From Aristolochia californica (Eukaryota > Streptophyta > Magnoliopsida > Piperales > Aristolochiaceae): DNA of 64,000 bases. The stretch lies in assembly GCA_029961685.1 (NCBI GenBank), contig JARWKL010000002.1:21792908-21856907 (forward strand), read 5' to 3'. Position 1 is the stretch's first letter. Each line of letters begins with the position of its first letter. The notes beneath the pieces are model-generated. The model saw only the letters and a program-made list of their open reading frames with translations. It made no database searches and was not told the origin of the DNA. Shown one piece after another: positions 26,193 through 40,677 of the stretch. Position numbers and translations under genes: made by a program.

Positions 26193-29089
26193 ATGTTGGG
26201 ATCAGTTAGAAGTCTCTTTCTTATAAAATTCCACCAAGCTATTATTAGGGGGTTGTACATGTGGAATTTCCCAAACATGGATTTTGGGGGGTTCATTTTT
26301 TGGTGCGTGAAATAATTTTCTATTTATTATATAGTTTTCAAATTCTTTTTGCACACATGAACTCTAAAATTTTCGTTTTCTTGCGATCTTATATCGTTTT
26401 TGTTTACGAGGAAAAGTGGGAGAGTGGAAACTCAAGTTCGGATGTGAAGAAAAAAAAAATTTTGAACACCCAAAATGGGAATGCACAAATGCTGAGAGAG
26501 ATAATTCCAAAAAGTATCTGTGATTTTTAAGGATAGGCAAAAAGTGGGTTGTTTTGCTTTGGTAAATATCCAACCACTTGAGAATTTAACTTTTTGTACT
26601 CCCCCTAATTTTTGGGCCACTAGGCTAATTGCATCCTCAACATGCTTGTGGCATGCACACCCCCACCACACTTAAAGCATGTTGGGATCAGTTAGAAGTC
26701 TCTTTCCTATAAAATTCCACCAAGCTATTATTAGGGGGTTGTACGTGTGGAATTTCCCAAACATGGATTTTGGGGTTCATTTTTTGGTGCGTGAAATAAT
26801 TTTCTATTTATTATATAGTTTTCAAAATCGTTTTGCACACATGAACTCTAAAATTTTCGTTTTGTTGTGATCTTATATCTTTTTTGTTTACGAGGAAAAA
26901 TGGGAGAGCGGAAACTCAAGTTTGGATCTGAAGAAAGAAAAAATTTTGAACATCCAAAATGGGAATGCACAAATGCTGAGAGAGATGATTCCAAAAAGTA
27001 TCTGTGATTTTTAAGGACGGGCAAAAAGTGGGTTGTTTGGCTCTGGTAAATAAATATCCAACCACTTGAGAATTTAACTTTTTCTACTCCCCCAAATTTT
27101 TGGGCCACTAGGCCACTTGCATCCTCAACATGCTGCACACCCCCACCACACTTAAAGCATGTTGGGATCAGTTAGAAGTCTCTTTCCTATAAAATTCCAC
27201 CAAGCTATTATTAGGGGGTTGTACTTGTGGAATTTCCCAAACATGGATTTTGGGGTTCATTTTTTGGTGCGTGAAATAATTTTCTATTTATTATATAGTT
27301 TTCAAATTCCTTTTGCACACATGAACTCTAAAATTATCGTTTTGTTGCGATCTTATATCTTTTTTGTTTACGAGGAAAAGTGGGAGAGTGGAAACTCAAG
27401 TTTGGATGTGAAGAAAAAAAAAAAATTGAACATCCAAAATGGGAATACACAAATGCTGAGAGAGATAATTCCAAAGAGTATCTGTGATTTTTAAGGATAG
27501 GCAAAAAGTGGGTTGTTTTGCTTTGGTAAATATCCAACCACTTGAGAATTTAACTTTTTCTACTCCCCCTAATTTTTGGGCCACTAGGCCAATTGCATGC
27601 TCAACATGCTTGTGGCATGCACACCCCCACCACACTTAAAGCATGTTGGGATCAGTTAGAAGTCTCTTTCCTATAAAATTCCACCAAGCTATTATTAGGG
27701 GGTTGTACATGTGGAATTTCCGAAACACGGATTTTGGGGTTCATTTTTTGGTGCGTGAAATAATTTTCTATTTATTATAAGGTTTTCAAATTCTTTTTGC
27801 ACACATGAACTCTAAAATTTTCGTTTTCTTGCGATCTTATATCTTTTTTGTTTACGAGGAAAAAAGGGAGAGTGGAAACTCAAGTTTGGATCTGAAGAAA
27901 AAAAAAATTTGAACATCCAAAATGACTTCGCACAAATGCTGAGAGAGATAATTCCAAAAAGTATCTTTGATTTTTAAGGATAGGCGAAAAGTGGGTTGTT
28001 TGGCTCTGGTAAATATCCAACCACTTGAGAATTTAACTTTTTCTACTCCCCCTAATTTTTGGGCCACTAGGCCACTTGCATCCTCAACATGCTTGTGGCA
28101 TGCACACCCCCACCACACTTAAAGCATGTTGGGATCAGTTAGAAGTCTCTTTCCTATAAAATTCCACCAAGCTATTATTAGGAGGTTGTACATGTGGAAT
28201 TTCCCAAACATGAATTTTGGGGTTCATTTTTTGGTGCGTGAAATAATTTTCTATTTATTATAAGGTTTTCAAATTCTTTTTGCACACATGAACTCTAAAA
28301 TTTTCGTTTTCTTGCGATCTTATATCTTTTTTGTTTACGAGGAAAAAAGGGAGAGTGGAAACTCAAGTTTGGATCTGAAGAAAAAAAAAATTTGAACATC
28401 CAAAATGGATTCGCACAAATGCTGAGAGAGATAATTCCAATGTATCTGTGATTTTTAAGGATAGGCGAAAAGTGGGTTGTTTTGCTCTGGTAAATATCCA
28501 ACCACTTGAGAAATTAACTTTTTCTACTCCCCCTAACTTTTGGGCCACTAGGCCACTTGCATCCTCAACATGCTTGTTGCATTCACACCCCCACCACACT
28601 TAAAGCATGTTGGGATCAGTTAGAAGTCTCTTTCCTATAAAATTCCACCAAGCTATTATTAGGGGGTTGTATATGTGGAATTTCCAAAACATGGATTTCG
28701 GGGGTCATTTTTTGGTGCGTGAAATAATTTTCTATTTATTATATAGTTTTCAAATTCTTTTTGCACACATGAACTCTAAAATTTTCGTTTTGTTGCGATC
28801 TTATATCTTTTTTGTTTACGAGGAAAAATGGGAGAGTGGAAACTCAAGTTTGGATCTGAAGAAAAAAAAAATTTGAACATCCAAAATGGGAATGCACAAA
28901 TCCTGAGAGAGATAATTCCAAAAAGTATCTGTGATTTTTAAGGATAGGCAAAAAGTGGGTTGTTTGGCTCTGGTAAATAGCTTACCACTAGAGAATTTAA
29001 CTTTTTCTACTCCCCCTAATTTTTGGGCCACTAGGCCACTTGCATCCTCAACATGCTTGTGGGATGCACACCCCCACCACACTTAAAGC
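26193..29089 (+). repeat. 6-mer HOR copy 10 (2897 bp)
   Basis: First copy with gagagag in F (A at 28910). This is the state also found in the other monomer types and in every F to the right. Confidence 0.97.
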
Positions 29090-31986
29090 ATGTTGGGATC
29101 AGTTAGAAGTCTCTTTCTTATAAAATTCCACCAAGCTATTATTAGGGGGTTGTACATGTGGAATTTCCCAAACATGGATTTTGGGGGGTTCATTTTTTGG
29201 TGCGTGAAATAATTTTCTATTTATTATATAGTTTTCAAATTCTTTTTGCACACATGAACTCTAAAATTTTCGTTTTCTTGCGATCTTATATCGTTTTTGT
29301 TTACGAGGAAAAGTGGGAGAGTGGAAACTCAAGTTCGGATGTGAAGAAAAAAAAAATTTTGAACACCCAAAATGGGAATGCACAAATGCTGAGAGAGATA
29401 ATTCCAAAAAGTATCTGTGATTTTTAAGGATAGGCAAAAAGTGGGTTGTTTTGCTTTGGTAAATATCCAACCACTTGAGAATTTAACTTTTTGTACTCCC
29501 CCTAATTTTTGGGCCACTAGGCTAATTGCATCCTCAACATGCTTGTGGCATGCACACCCCCACCACACTTAAAGCATGTTGGGATCAGTTAGAAGTCTCT
29601 TTCCTATAAAATTCCACCAAGCTATTATTAGGGGGTTGTACGTGTGGAATTTCCCAAACATGGATTTTGGGGTTCATTTTTTGGTGCGTGAAATAATTTT
29701 CTATTTATTATATAGTTTTCAAAATCGTTTTGCACACATGAACTCTAAAATTTTCGTTTTGTTGTGATCTTATATCTTTTTTGTTTACGAGGAAAAATGG
29801 GAGAGCGGAAACTCAAGTTTGGATCTGAAGAAAGAAAAAATTTTGAACATCCAAAATGGGAATGCACAAATGCTGAGAGAGATGATTCCAAAAAGTATCT
29901 GTGATTTTTAAGGACGGGCAAAAAGTGGGTTGTTTGGCTCTGGTAAATAAATATCCAACCACTTGAGAATTTAACTTTTTCTACTCCCCCAAATTTTTGG
30001 GCCACTAGGCCACTTGCATCCTCAACATGCTGCACACCCCCACCACACTTAAAGCATGTTGGGATCAGTTAGAAGTCTCTTTCCTATAAAATTCCACCAA
30101 GCTATTATTAGGGGGTTGTACTTGTGGAATTTCCCAAACATGGATTTTGGGGTTCATTTTTTGGTGCGTGAAATAATTTTCTATTTATTATATAGTTTTC
30201 AAATTCCTTTTGCACACATGAACTCTAAAATTATCGTTTTGTTGCGATCTTATATCTTTTTTGTTTACGAGGAAAAGTGGGAGAGTGGAAACTCAAGTTT
30301 GGATGTGAAGAAAAAAAAAAAATTGAACATCCAAAATGGGAATACACAAATGCTGAGAGAGATAATTCCAAAGAGTATCTGTGATTTTTAAGGATAGGCA
30401 AAAAGTGGGTTGTTTTGCTTTGGTAAATATCCAACCACTTGAGAATTTAACTTTTTCTACTCCCCCTAATTTTTGGGCCACTAGGCCAATTGCATGCTCA
30501 ACATGCTTGTGGCATGCACACCCCCACCACACTTAAAGCATGTTGGGATCAGTTAGAAGTCTCTTTCCTATAAAATTCCACCAAGCTATTATTAGGGGGT
30601 TGTACATGTGGAATTTCCGAAACACGGATTTTGGGGTTCATTTTTTGGTGCGTGAAATAATTTTCTATTTATTATAAGGTTTTCAAATTCTTTTTGCACA
30701 CATGAACTCTAAAATTTTCGTTTTCTTGCGATCTTATATCTTTTTTGTTTACGAGGAAAAAAGGGAGAGTGGAAACTCAAGTTTGGATCTGAAGAAAAAA
30801 AAAATTTGAACATCCAAAATGACTTCGCACAAATGCTGAGAGAGATAATTCCAAAAAGTATCTTTGATTTTTAAGGATAGGCGAAAAGTGGGTTGTTTGG
30901 CTCTGGTAAATATCCAACCACTTGAGAATTTAACTTTTTCTACTCCCCCTAATTTTTGGGCCACTAGGCCACTTGCATCCTCAACATGCTTGTGGCATGC
31001 ACACCCCCACCACACTTAAAGCATGTTGGGATCAGTTAGAAGTCTCTTTCCTATAAAATTCCACCAAGCTATTATTAGGAGGTTGTACATGTGGAATTTC
31101 CCAAACATGAATTTTGGGGTTCATTTTTTGGTGCGTGAAATAATTTTCTATTTATTATAAGGTTTTCAAATTCTTTTTGCACACATGAACTCTAAAATTT
31201 TCGTTTTCTTGCGATCTTATATCTTTTTTGTTTACGAGGAAAAAAGGGAGAGTGGAAACTCAAGTTTGGATCTGAAGAAAAAAAAAATTTGAACATCCAA
31301 AATGGATTCGCACAAATGCTGAGAGAGATAATTCCAATGTATCTGTGATTTTTAAGGATAGGCGAAAAGTGGGTTGTTTTGCTCTGGTAAATATCCAACC
31401 ACTTGAGAAATTAACTTTTTCTACTCCCCCTAACTTTTGGGCCACTAGGCCACTTGCATCCTCAACATGCTTGTTGCATTCACACCCCCACCACACTTAA
31501 AGCATGTTGGGATCAGTTAGAAGTCTCTTTCCTATAAAATTCCACCAAGCTATTATTAGGGGGTTGTATATGTGGAATTTCCAAAACATGGATTTCGGGG
31601 GTCATTTTTTGGTGCGTGAAATAATTTTCTATTTATTATATAGTTTTCAAATTCTTTTTGCACACATGAACTCTAAAATTTTCGTTTTGTTGCGATCTTA
31701 TATCTTTTTTGTTTACGAGGAAAAATGGGAGAGTGGAAACTCAAGTTTGGATCTGAAGAAAAAAAAAATTTGAACATCCAAAATGGGAATGCACAAATCC
31801 TGAGAGAGATAATTCCAAAAAGTATCTGTGATTTTTAAGGATAGGCAAAAAGTGGGTTGTTTGGCTCTGGTAAATAGCTTACCACTAGAGAATTTAACTT
31901 TTTCTACTCCCCCTAATTTTTGGGCCACTAGGCCACTTGCATCCTCAACATGCTTGTGGGATGCACACCCCCACCACACTTAAAGC
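29090..31986 (+). repeat. 6-mer HOR copy 11 (2897 bp)
   Basis: Regular A-F order with the right-domain gagagag allele in F. I saw no private change by eye. Confidence 0.96.
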
Positions 31987-34883
31987 ATGTTGGGATCAGT
32001 TAGAAGTCTCTTTCTTATAAAATTCCACCAAGCTATTATTAGGGGGTTGTACATGTGGAATTTCCCAAACATGGATTTTGGGGGGTTCATTTTTTGGTGC
32101 GTGAAATAATTTTCTATTTATTATATAGTTTTCAAATTCTTTTTGCACACATGAACTCTAAAATTTTCGTTTTCTTGCGATCTTATATCGTTTTTGTTTA
32201 CGAGGAAAAGTGGGAGAGTGGAAACTCAAGTTCGGATGTGAAGAAAAAAAAAATTTTGAACACCCAAAATGGGAATGCACAAATGCTGAGAGAGATAATT
32301 CCAAAAAGTATCTGTGATTTTTAAGGATAGGCAAAAAGTGGGTTGTTTTGCTTTGGTAAATATCCAACCACTTGAGAATTTAACTTTTTGTACTCCCCCT
32401 AATTTTTGGGCCACTAGGCTAATTGCATCCTCAACATGCTTGTGGCATGCACACCCCCACCACACTTAAAGCATGTTGGGATCAGTTAGAAGTCTCTTTC
32501 CTATAAAATTCCACCAAGCTATTATTAGGGGGTTGTACGTGTGGAATTTCCCAAACATGGATTTTGGGGTTCATTTTTTGGTGCGTGAAATAATTTTCTA
32601 TTTATTATATAGTTTTCAAAATCGTTTTGCACACATGAACTCTAAAATTTTCGTTTTGTTGTGATCTTATATCTTTTTTGTTTACGAGGAAAAATGGGAG
32701 AGCGGAAACTCAAGTTTGGATCTGAAGAAAGAAAAAATTTTGAACATCCAAAATGGGAATGCACAAATGCTGAGAGAGATGATTCCAAAAAGTATCTGTG
32801 ATTTTTAAGGACGGGCAAAAAGTGGGTTGTTTGGCTCTGGTAAATAAATATCCAACCACTTGAGAATTTAACTTTTTCTACTCCCCCAAATTTTTGGGCC
32901 ACTAGGCCACTTGCATCCTCAACATGCTGCACACCCCCACCACACTTAAAGCATGTTGGGATCAGTTAGAAGTCTCTTTCCTATAAAATTCCACCAAGCT
33001 ATTATTAGGGGGTTGTACTTGTGGAATTTCCCAAACATGGATTTTGGGGTTCATTTTTTGGTGCGTGAAATAATTTTCTATTTATTATATAGTTTTCAAA
33101 TTCCTTTTGCACACATGAACTCTAAAATTATCGTTTTGTTGCGATCTTATATCTTTTTTGTTTACGAGGAAAAGTGGGAGAGTGGAAACTCAAGTTTGGA
33201 TGTGAAGAAAAAAAAAAAATTGAACATCCAAAATGGGAATACACAAATGCTGAGAGAGATAATTCCAAAGAGTATCTGTGATTTTTAAGGATAGGCAAAA
33301 AGTGGGTTGTTTTGCTTTGGTAAATATCCAACCACTTGAGAATTTAACTTTTTCTACTCCCCCTAATTTTTGGGCCACTAGGCCAATTGCATGCTCAACA
33401 TGCTTGTGGCATGCACACCCCCACCACACTTAAAGCATGTTGGGATCAGTTAGAAGTCTCTTTCCTATAAAATTCCACCAAGCTATTATTAGGGGGTTGT
33501 ACATGTGGAATTTCCGAAACACGGATTTTGGGGTTCATTTTTTGGTGCGTGAAATAATTTTCTATTTATTATAAGGTTTTCAAATTCTTTTTGCACACAT
33601 GAACTCTAAAATTTTCGTTTTCTTGCGATCTTATATCTTTTTTGTTTACGAGGAAAAAAGGGAGAGTGGAAACTCAAGTTTGGATCTGAAGAAAAAAAAA
33701 ATTTGAACATCCAAAATGACTTCGCACAAATGCTGAGAGAGATAATTCCAAAAAGTATCTTTGATTTTTAAGGATAGGCGAAAAGTGGGTTGTTTGGCTC
33801 TGGTAAATATCCAACCACTTGAGAATTTAACTTTTTCTACTCCCCCTAATTTTTGGGCCACTAGGCCACTTGCATCCTCAACATGCTTGTGGCATGCACA
33901 CCCCCACCACACTTAAAGCATGTTGGGATCAGTTAGAAGTCTCTTTCCTATAAAATTCCACCAAGCTATTATTAGGAGGTTGTACATGTGGAATTTCCCA
34001 AACATGAATTTTGGGGTTCATTTTTTGGTGCGTGAAATAATTTTCTATTTATTATAAGGTTTTCAAATTCTTTTTGCACACATGAACTCTAAAATTTTCG
34101 TTTTCTTGCGATCTTATATCTTTTTTGTTTACGAGGAAAAAAGGGAGAGTGGAAACTCAAGTTTGGATCTGAAGAAAAAAAAAATTTGAACATCCAAAAT
34201 GGATTCGCACAAATGCTGAGAGAGATAATTCCAATGTATCTGTGATTTTTAAGGATAGGCGAAAAGTGGGTTGTTTTGCTCTGGTAAATATCCAACCACT
34301 TGAGAAATTAACTTTTTCTACTCCCCCTAACTTTTGGGCCACTAGGCCACTTGCATCCTCAACATGCTTGTTGCATTCACACCCCCACCACACTTAAAGC
34401 ATGTTGGGATCAGTTAGAAGTCTCTTTCCTATAAAATTCCACCAAGCTATTATTAGGGGGTTGTATATGTGGAATTTCCAAAACATGGATTTCGGGGGTC
34501 ATTTTTTGGTGCGTGAAATAATTTTCTATTTATTATATAGTTTTCAAATTCTTTTTGCACACATGAACTCTAAAATTTTCGTTTTGTTGCGATCTTATAT
34601 CTTTTTTGTTTACGAGGAAAAATGGGAGAGTGGAAACTCAAGTTTGGATCTGAAGAAAAAAAAAATTTGAACATCCAAAATGGGAATGCACAAATCCTGA
34701 GAGAGATAATTCCAAAAAGTATCTGTGATTTTTAAGGATAGGCAAAAAGTGGGTTGTTTGGCTCTGGTAAATAGCTTACCACTAGAGAATTTAACTTTTT
34801 CTACTCCCCCTAATTTTTGGGCCACTAGGCCACTTGCATCCTCAACATGCTTGTGGGATGCACACCCCCACCACACTTAAAGC
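31987..34883 (+). repeat. 6-mer HOR copy 12 (2897 bp)
   Basis: Regular A-F order with the right-domain gagagag allele in F. I saw no private change by eye. Confidence 0.96.
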
Positions 34884-37780
34884 ATGTTGGGATCAGTTAG
34901 AAGTCTCTTTCTTATAAAATTCCACCAAGCTATTATTAGGGGGTTGTACATGTGGAATTTCCCAAACATGGATTTTGGGGGGTTCATTTTTTGGTGCGTG
35001 AAATAATTTTCTATTTATTATATAGTTTTCAAATTCTTTTTGCACACATGAACTCTAAAATTTTCGTTTTCTTGCGATCTTATATCGTTTTTGTTTACGA
35101 GGAAAAGTGGGAGAGTGGAAACTCAAGTTCGGATGTGAAGAAAAAAAAAATTTTGAACACCCAAAATGGGAATGCACAAATGCTGAGAGAGATAATTCCA
35201 AAAAGTATCTGTGATTTTTAAGGATAGGCAAAAAGTGGGTTGTTTTGCTTTGGTAAATATCCAACCACTTGAGAATTTAACTTTTTGTACTCCCCCTAAT
35301 TTTTGGGCCACTAGGCTAATTGCATCCTCAACATGCTTGTGGCATGCACACCCCCACCACACTTAAAGCATGTTGGGATCAGTTAGAAGTCTCTTTCCTA
35401 TAAAATTCCACCAAGCTATTATTAGGGGGTTGTACGTGTGGAATTTCCCAAACATGGATTTTGGGGTTCATTTTTTGGTGCGTGAAATAATTTTCTATTT
35501 ATTATATAGTTTTCAAAATCGTTTTGCACACATGAACTCTAAAATTTTCGTTTTGTTGTGATCTTATATCTTTTTTGTTTACGAGGAAAAATGGGAGAGC
35601 GGAAACTCAAGTTTGGATCTGAAGAAAGAAAAAATTTTGAACATCCAAAATGGGAATGCACAAATGCTGAGAGAGATGATTCCAAAAAGTATCTGTGATT
35701 TTTAAGGACGGGCAAAAAGTGGGTTGTTTGGCTCTGGTAAATAAATATCCAACCACTTGAGAATTTAACTTTTTCTACTCCCCCAAATTTTTGGGCCACT
35801 AGGCCACTTGCATCCTCAACATGCTGCACACCCCCACCACACTTAAAGCATGTTGGGATCAGTTAGAAGTCTCTTTCCTATAAAATTCCACCAAGCTATT
35901 ATTAGGGGGTTGTACTTGTGGAATTTCCCAAACATGGATTTTGGGGTTCATTTTTTGGTGCGTGAAATAATTTTCTATTTATTATATAGTTTTCAAATTC
36001 CTTTTGCACACATGAACTCTAAAATTATCGTTTTGTTGCGATCTTATATCTTTTTTGTTTACGAGGAAAAGTGGGAGAGTGGAAACTCAAGTTTGGATGT
36101 GAAGAAAAAAAAAAAATTGAACATCCAAAATGGGAATACACAAATGCTGAGAGAGATAATTCCAAAGAGTATCTGTGATTTTTAAGGATAGGCAAAAAGT
36201 GGGTTGTTTTGCTTTGGTAAATATCCAACCACTTGAGAATTTAACTTTTTCTACTCCCCCTAATTTTTGGGCCACTAGGCCAATTGCATGCTCAACATGC
36301 TTGTGGCATGCACACCCCCACCACACTTAAAGCATGTTGGGATCAGTTAGAAGTCTCTTTCCTATAAAATTCCACCAAGCTATTATTAGGGGGTTGTACA
36401 TGTGGAATTTCCGAAACACGGATTTTGGGGTTCATTTTTTGGTGCGTGAAATAATTTTCTATTTATTATAAGGTTTTCAAATTCTTTTTGCACACATGAA
36501 CTCTAAAATTTTCGTTTTCTTGCGATCTTATATCTTTTTTGTTTACGAGGAAAAAAGGGAGAGTGGAAACTCAAGTTTGGATCTGAAGAAAAAAAAAATT
36601 TGAACATCCAAAATGACTTCGCACAAATGCTGAGAGAGATAATTCCAAAAAGTATCTTTGATTTTTAAGGATAGGCGAAAAGTGGGTTGTTTGGCTCTGG
36701 TAAATATCCAACCACTTGAGAATTTAACTTTTTCTACTCCCCCTAATTTTTGGGCCACTAGGCCACTTGCATCCTCAACATGCTTGTGGCATGCACACCC
36801 CCACCACACTTAAAGCATGTTGGGATCAGTTAGAAGTCTCTTTCCTATAAAATTCCACCAAGCTATTATTAGGAGGTTGTACATGTGGAATTTCCCAAAC
36901 ATGAATTTTGGGGTTCATTTTTTGGTGCGTGAAATAATTTTCTATTTATTATAAGGTTTTCAAATTCTTTTTGCACACATGAACTCTAAAATTTTCGTTT
37001 TCTTGCGATCTTATATCTTTTTTGTTTACGAGGAAAAAAGGGAGAGTGGAAACTCAAGTTTGGATCTGAAGAAAAAAAAAATTTGAACATCCAAAATGGA
37101 TTCGCACAAATGCTGAGAGAGATAATTCCAATGTATCTGTGATTTTTAAGGATAGGCGAAAAGTGGGTTGTTTTGCTCTGGTAAATATCCAACCACTTGA
37201 GAAATTAACTTTTTCTACTCCCCCTAACTTTTGGGCCACTAGGCCACTTGCATCCTCAACATGCTTGTTGCATTCACACCCCCACCACACTTAAAGCATG
37301 TTGGGATCAGTTAGAAGTCTCTTTCCTATAAAATTCCACCAAGCTATTATTAGGGGGTTGTATATGTGGAATTTCCAAAACATGGATTTCGGGGGTCATT
37401 TTTTGGTGCGTGAAATAATTTTCTATTTATTATATAGTTTTCAAATTCTTTTTGCACACATGAACTCTAAAATTTTCGTTTTGTTGCGATCTTATATCTT
37501 TTTTGTTTACGAGGAAAAATGGGAGAGTGGAAACTCAAGTTTGGATCTGAAGAAAAAAAAAATTTGAACATCCAAAATGGGAATGCACAAATCCTGAGAG
37601 AGATAATTCCAAAAAGTATCTGTGATTTTTAAGGATAGGCAAAAAGTGGGTTGTTTGGCTCTGGTAAATAGCTTACCACTAGAGAATTTAACTTTTTCTA
37701 CTCCCCCTAATTTTTGGGCCACTAGGCCACTTGCATCCTCAACATGCTTGTGGGATGCACACCCCCACCACACTTAAAGC
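34884..37780 (+). repeat. 6-mer HOR copy 13 (2897 bp)
   Basis: Regular A-F order with the right-domain gagagag allele in F. I saw no private change by eye. Confidence 0.96.
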
Positions 37781-40677
37781 ATGTTGGGATCAGTTAGAAG
37801 TCTCTTTCTTATAAAATTCCACCAAGCTATTATTAGGGGGTTGTACATGTGGAATTTCCCAAACATGGATTTTGGGGGGTTCATTTTTTGGTGCGTGAAA
37901 TAATTTTCTATTTATTATATAGTTTTCAAATTCTTTTTGCACACATGAACTCTAAAATTTTCGTTTTCTTGCGATCTTATATCGTTTTTGTTTACGAGGA
38001 AAAGTGGGAGAGTGGAAACTCAAGTTCGGATGTGAAGAAAAAAAAAATTTTGAACACCCAAAATGGGAATGCACAAATGCTGAGAGAGATAATTCCAAAA
38101 AGTATCTGTGATTTTTAAGGATAGGCAAAAAGTGGGTTGTTTTGCTTTGGTAAATATCCAACCACTTGAGAATTTAACTTTTTGTACTCCCCCTAATTTT
38201 TGGGCCACTAGGCTAATTGCATCCTCAACATGCTTGTGGCATGCACACCCCCACCACACTTAAAGCATGTTGGGATCAGTTAGAAGTCTCTTTCCTATAA
38301 AATTCCACCAAGCTATTATTAGGGGGTTGTACGTGTGGAATTTCCCAAACATGGATTTTGGGGTTCATTTTTTGGTGCGTGAAATAATTTTCTATTTATT
38401 ATATAGTTTTCAAAATCGTTTTGCACACATGAACTCTAAAATTTTCGTTTTGTTGTGATCTTATATCTTTTTTGTTTACGAGGAAAAATGGGAGAGCGGA
38501 AACTCAAGTTTGGATCTGAAGAAAGAAAAAATTTTGAACATCCAAAATGGGAATGCACAAATGCTGAGAGAGATGATTCCAAAAAGTATCTGTGATTTTT
38601 AAGGACGGGCAAAAAGTGGGTTGTTTGGCTCTGGTAAATAAATATCCAACCACTTGAGAATTTAACTTTTTCTACTCCCCCAAATTTTTGGGCCACTAGG
38701 CCACTTGCATCCTCAACATGCTGCACACCCCCACCACACTTAAAGCATGTTGGGATCAGTTAGAAGTCTCTTTCCTATAAAATTCCACCAAGCTATTATT
38801 AGGGGGTTGTACTTGTGGAATTTCCCAAACATGGATTTTGGGGTTCATTTTTTGGTGCGTGAAATAATTTTCTATTTATTATATAGTTTTCAAATTCCTT
38901 TTGCACACATGAACTCTAAAATTATCGTTTTGTTGCGATCTTATATCTTTTTTGTTTACGAGGAAAAGTGGGAGAGTGGAAACTCAAGTTTGGATGTGAA
39001 GAAAAAAAAAAAATTGAACATCCAAAATGGGAATACACAAATGCTGAGAGAGATAATTCCAAAGAGTATCTGTGATTTTTAAGGATAGGCAAAAAGTGGG
39101 TTGTTTTGCTTTGGTAAATATCCAACCACTTGAGAATTTAACTTTTTCTACTCCCCCTAATTTTTGGGCCACTAGGCCAATTGCATGCTCAACATGCTTG
39201 TGGCATGCACACCCCCACCACACTTAAAGCATGTTGGGATCAGTTAGAAGTCTCTTTCCTATAAAATTCCACCAAGCTATTATTAGGGGGTTGTACATGT
39301 GGAATTTCCGAAACACGGATTTTGGGGTTCATTTTTTGGTGCGTGAAATAATTTTCTATTTATTATAAGGTTTTCAAATTCTTTTTGCACACATGAACTC
39401 TAAAATTTTCGTTTTCTTGCGATCTTATATCTTTTTTGTTTACGAGGAAAAAATGGAGAGTGGAAACTCAAGTTTGGATCTGAAGAAAAAAAAAATTTGA
39501 ACATCCAAAATGACTTCGCACAAATGCTGAGAGAGATAATTCCAAAAAGTATCTTTGATTTTTAAGGATAGGCGAAAAGTGGGTTGTTTGGCTCTGGTAA
39601 ATATCCAACCACTTGAGAATTTAACTTTTTCTACTCCCCCTAATTTTTGGGCCACTAGGCCACTTGCATCCTCAACATGCTTGTGGCATGCACACCCCCA
39701 CCACACTTAAAGCATGTTGGGATCAGTTAGAAGTCTCTTTCCTATAAAATTCCACCAAGCTATTATTAGGAGGTTGTACATGTGGAATTTCCCAAACATG
39801 AATTTTGGGGTTCATTTTTTGGTGCGTGAAATAATTTTCTATTTATTATAAGGTTTTCAAATTCTTTTTGCACACATGAACTCTAAAATTTTCGTTTTCT
39901 TGCGATCTTATATCTTTTTTGTTTACGAGGAAAAAAGGGAGAGTGGAAACTCAAGTTTGGATCTGAAGAAAAAAAAAATTTGAACATCCAAAATGGATTC
40001 GCACAAATGCTGAGAGAGATAATTCCAATGTATCTGTGATTTTTAAGGATAGGCGAAAAGTGGGTTGTTTTGCTCTGGTAAATATCCAACCACTTGAGAA
40101 ATTAACTTTTTCTACTCCCCCTAACTTTTGGGCCACTAGGCCACTTGCATCCTCAACATGCTTGTTGCATTCACACCCCCACCACACTTAAAGCATGTTG
40201 GGATCAGTTAGAAGTCTCTTTCCTATAAAATTCCACCAAGCTATTATTAGGGGGTTGTATATGTGGAATTTCCAAAACATGGATTTCGGGGGTCATTTTT
40301 TGGTGCGTGAAATAATTTTCTATTTATTATATAGTTTTCAAATTCTTTTTGCACACATGAACTCTAAAATTTTCGTTTTGTTGCGATCTTATATCTTTTT
40401 TGTTTACGAGGAAAAATGGGAGAGTGGAAACTCAAGTTTGGATCTGAAGAAAAAAAAAATTTGAACATCCAAAATGGGAATGCACAAATCCTGAGAGAGA
40501 TAATTCCAAAAAGTATCTGTGATTTTTAAGGATAGGCAAAAAGTGGGTTGTTTGGCTCTGGTAAATAGCTTACCACTAGAGAATTTAACTTTTTCTACTC
40601 CCCCTAATTTTTGGGCCACTAGGCCACTTGCATCCTCAACATGCTTGTGGGATGCACACCCCCACCACACTTAAAGC
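37781..40677 (+). repeat. 6-mer HOR copy 14 (2897 bp)
   Basis: T at 39454 in the D monomer (aaaaaatggagag instead of aaaaaagggagag). The variant is shared with the next two D monomers to the right and with no others. Confidence 0.97.
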
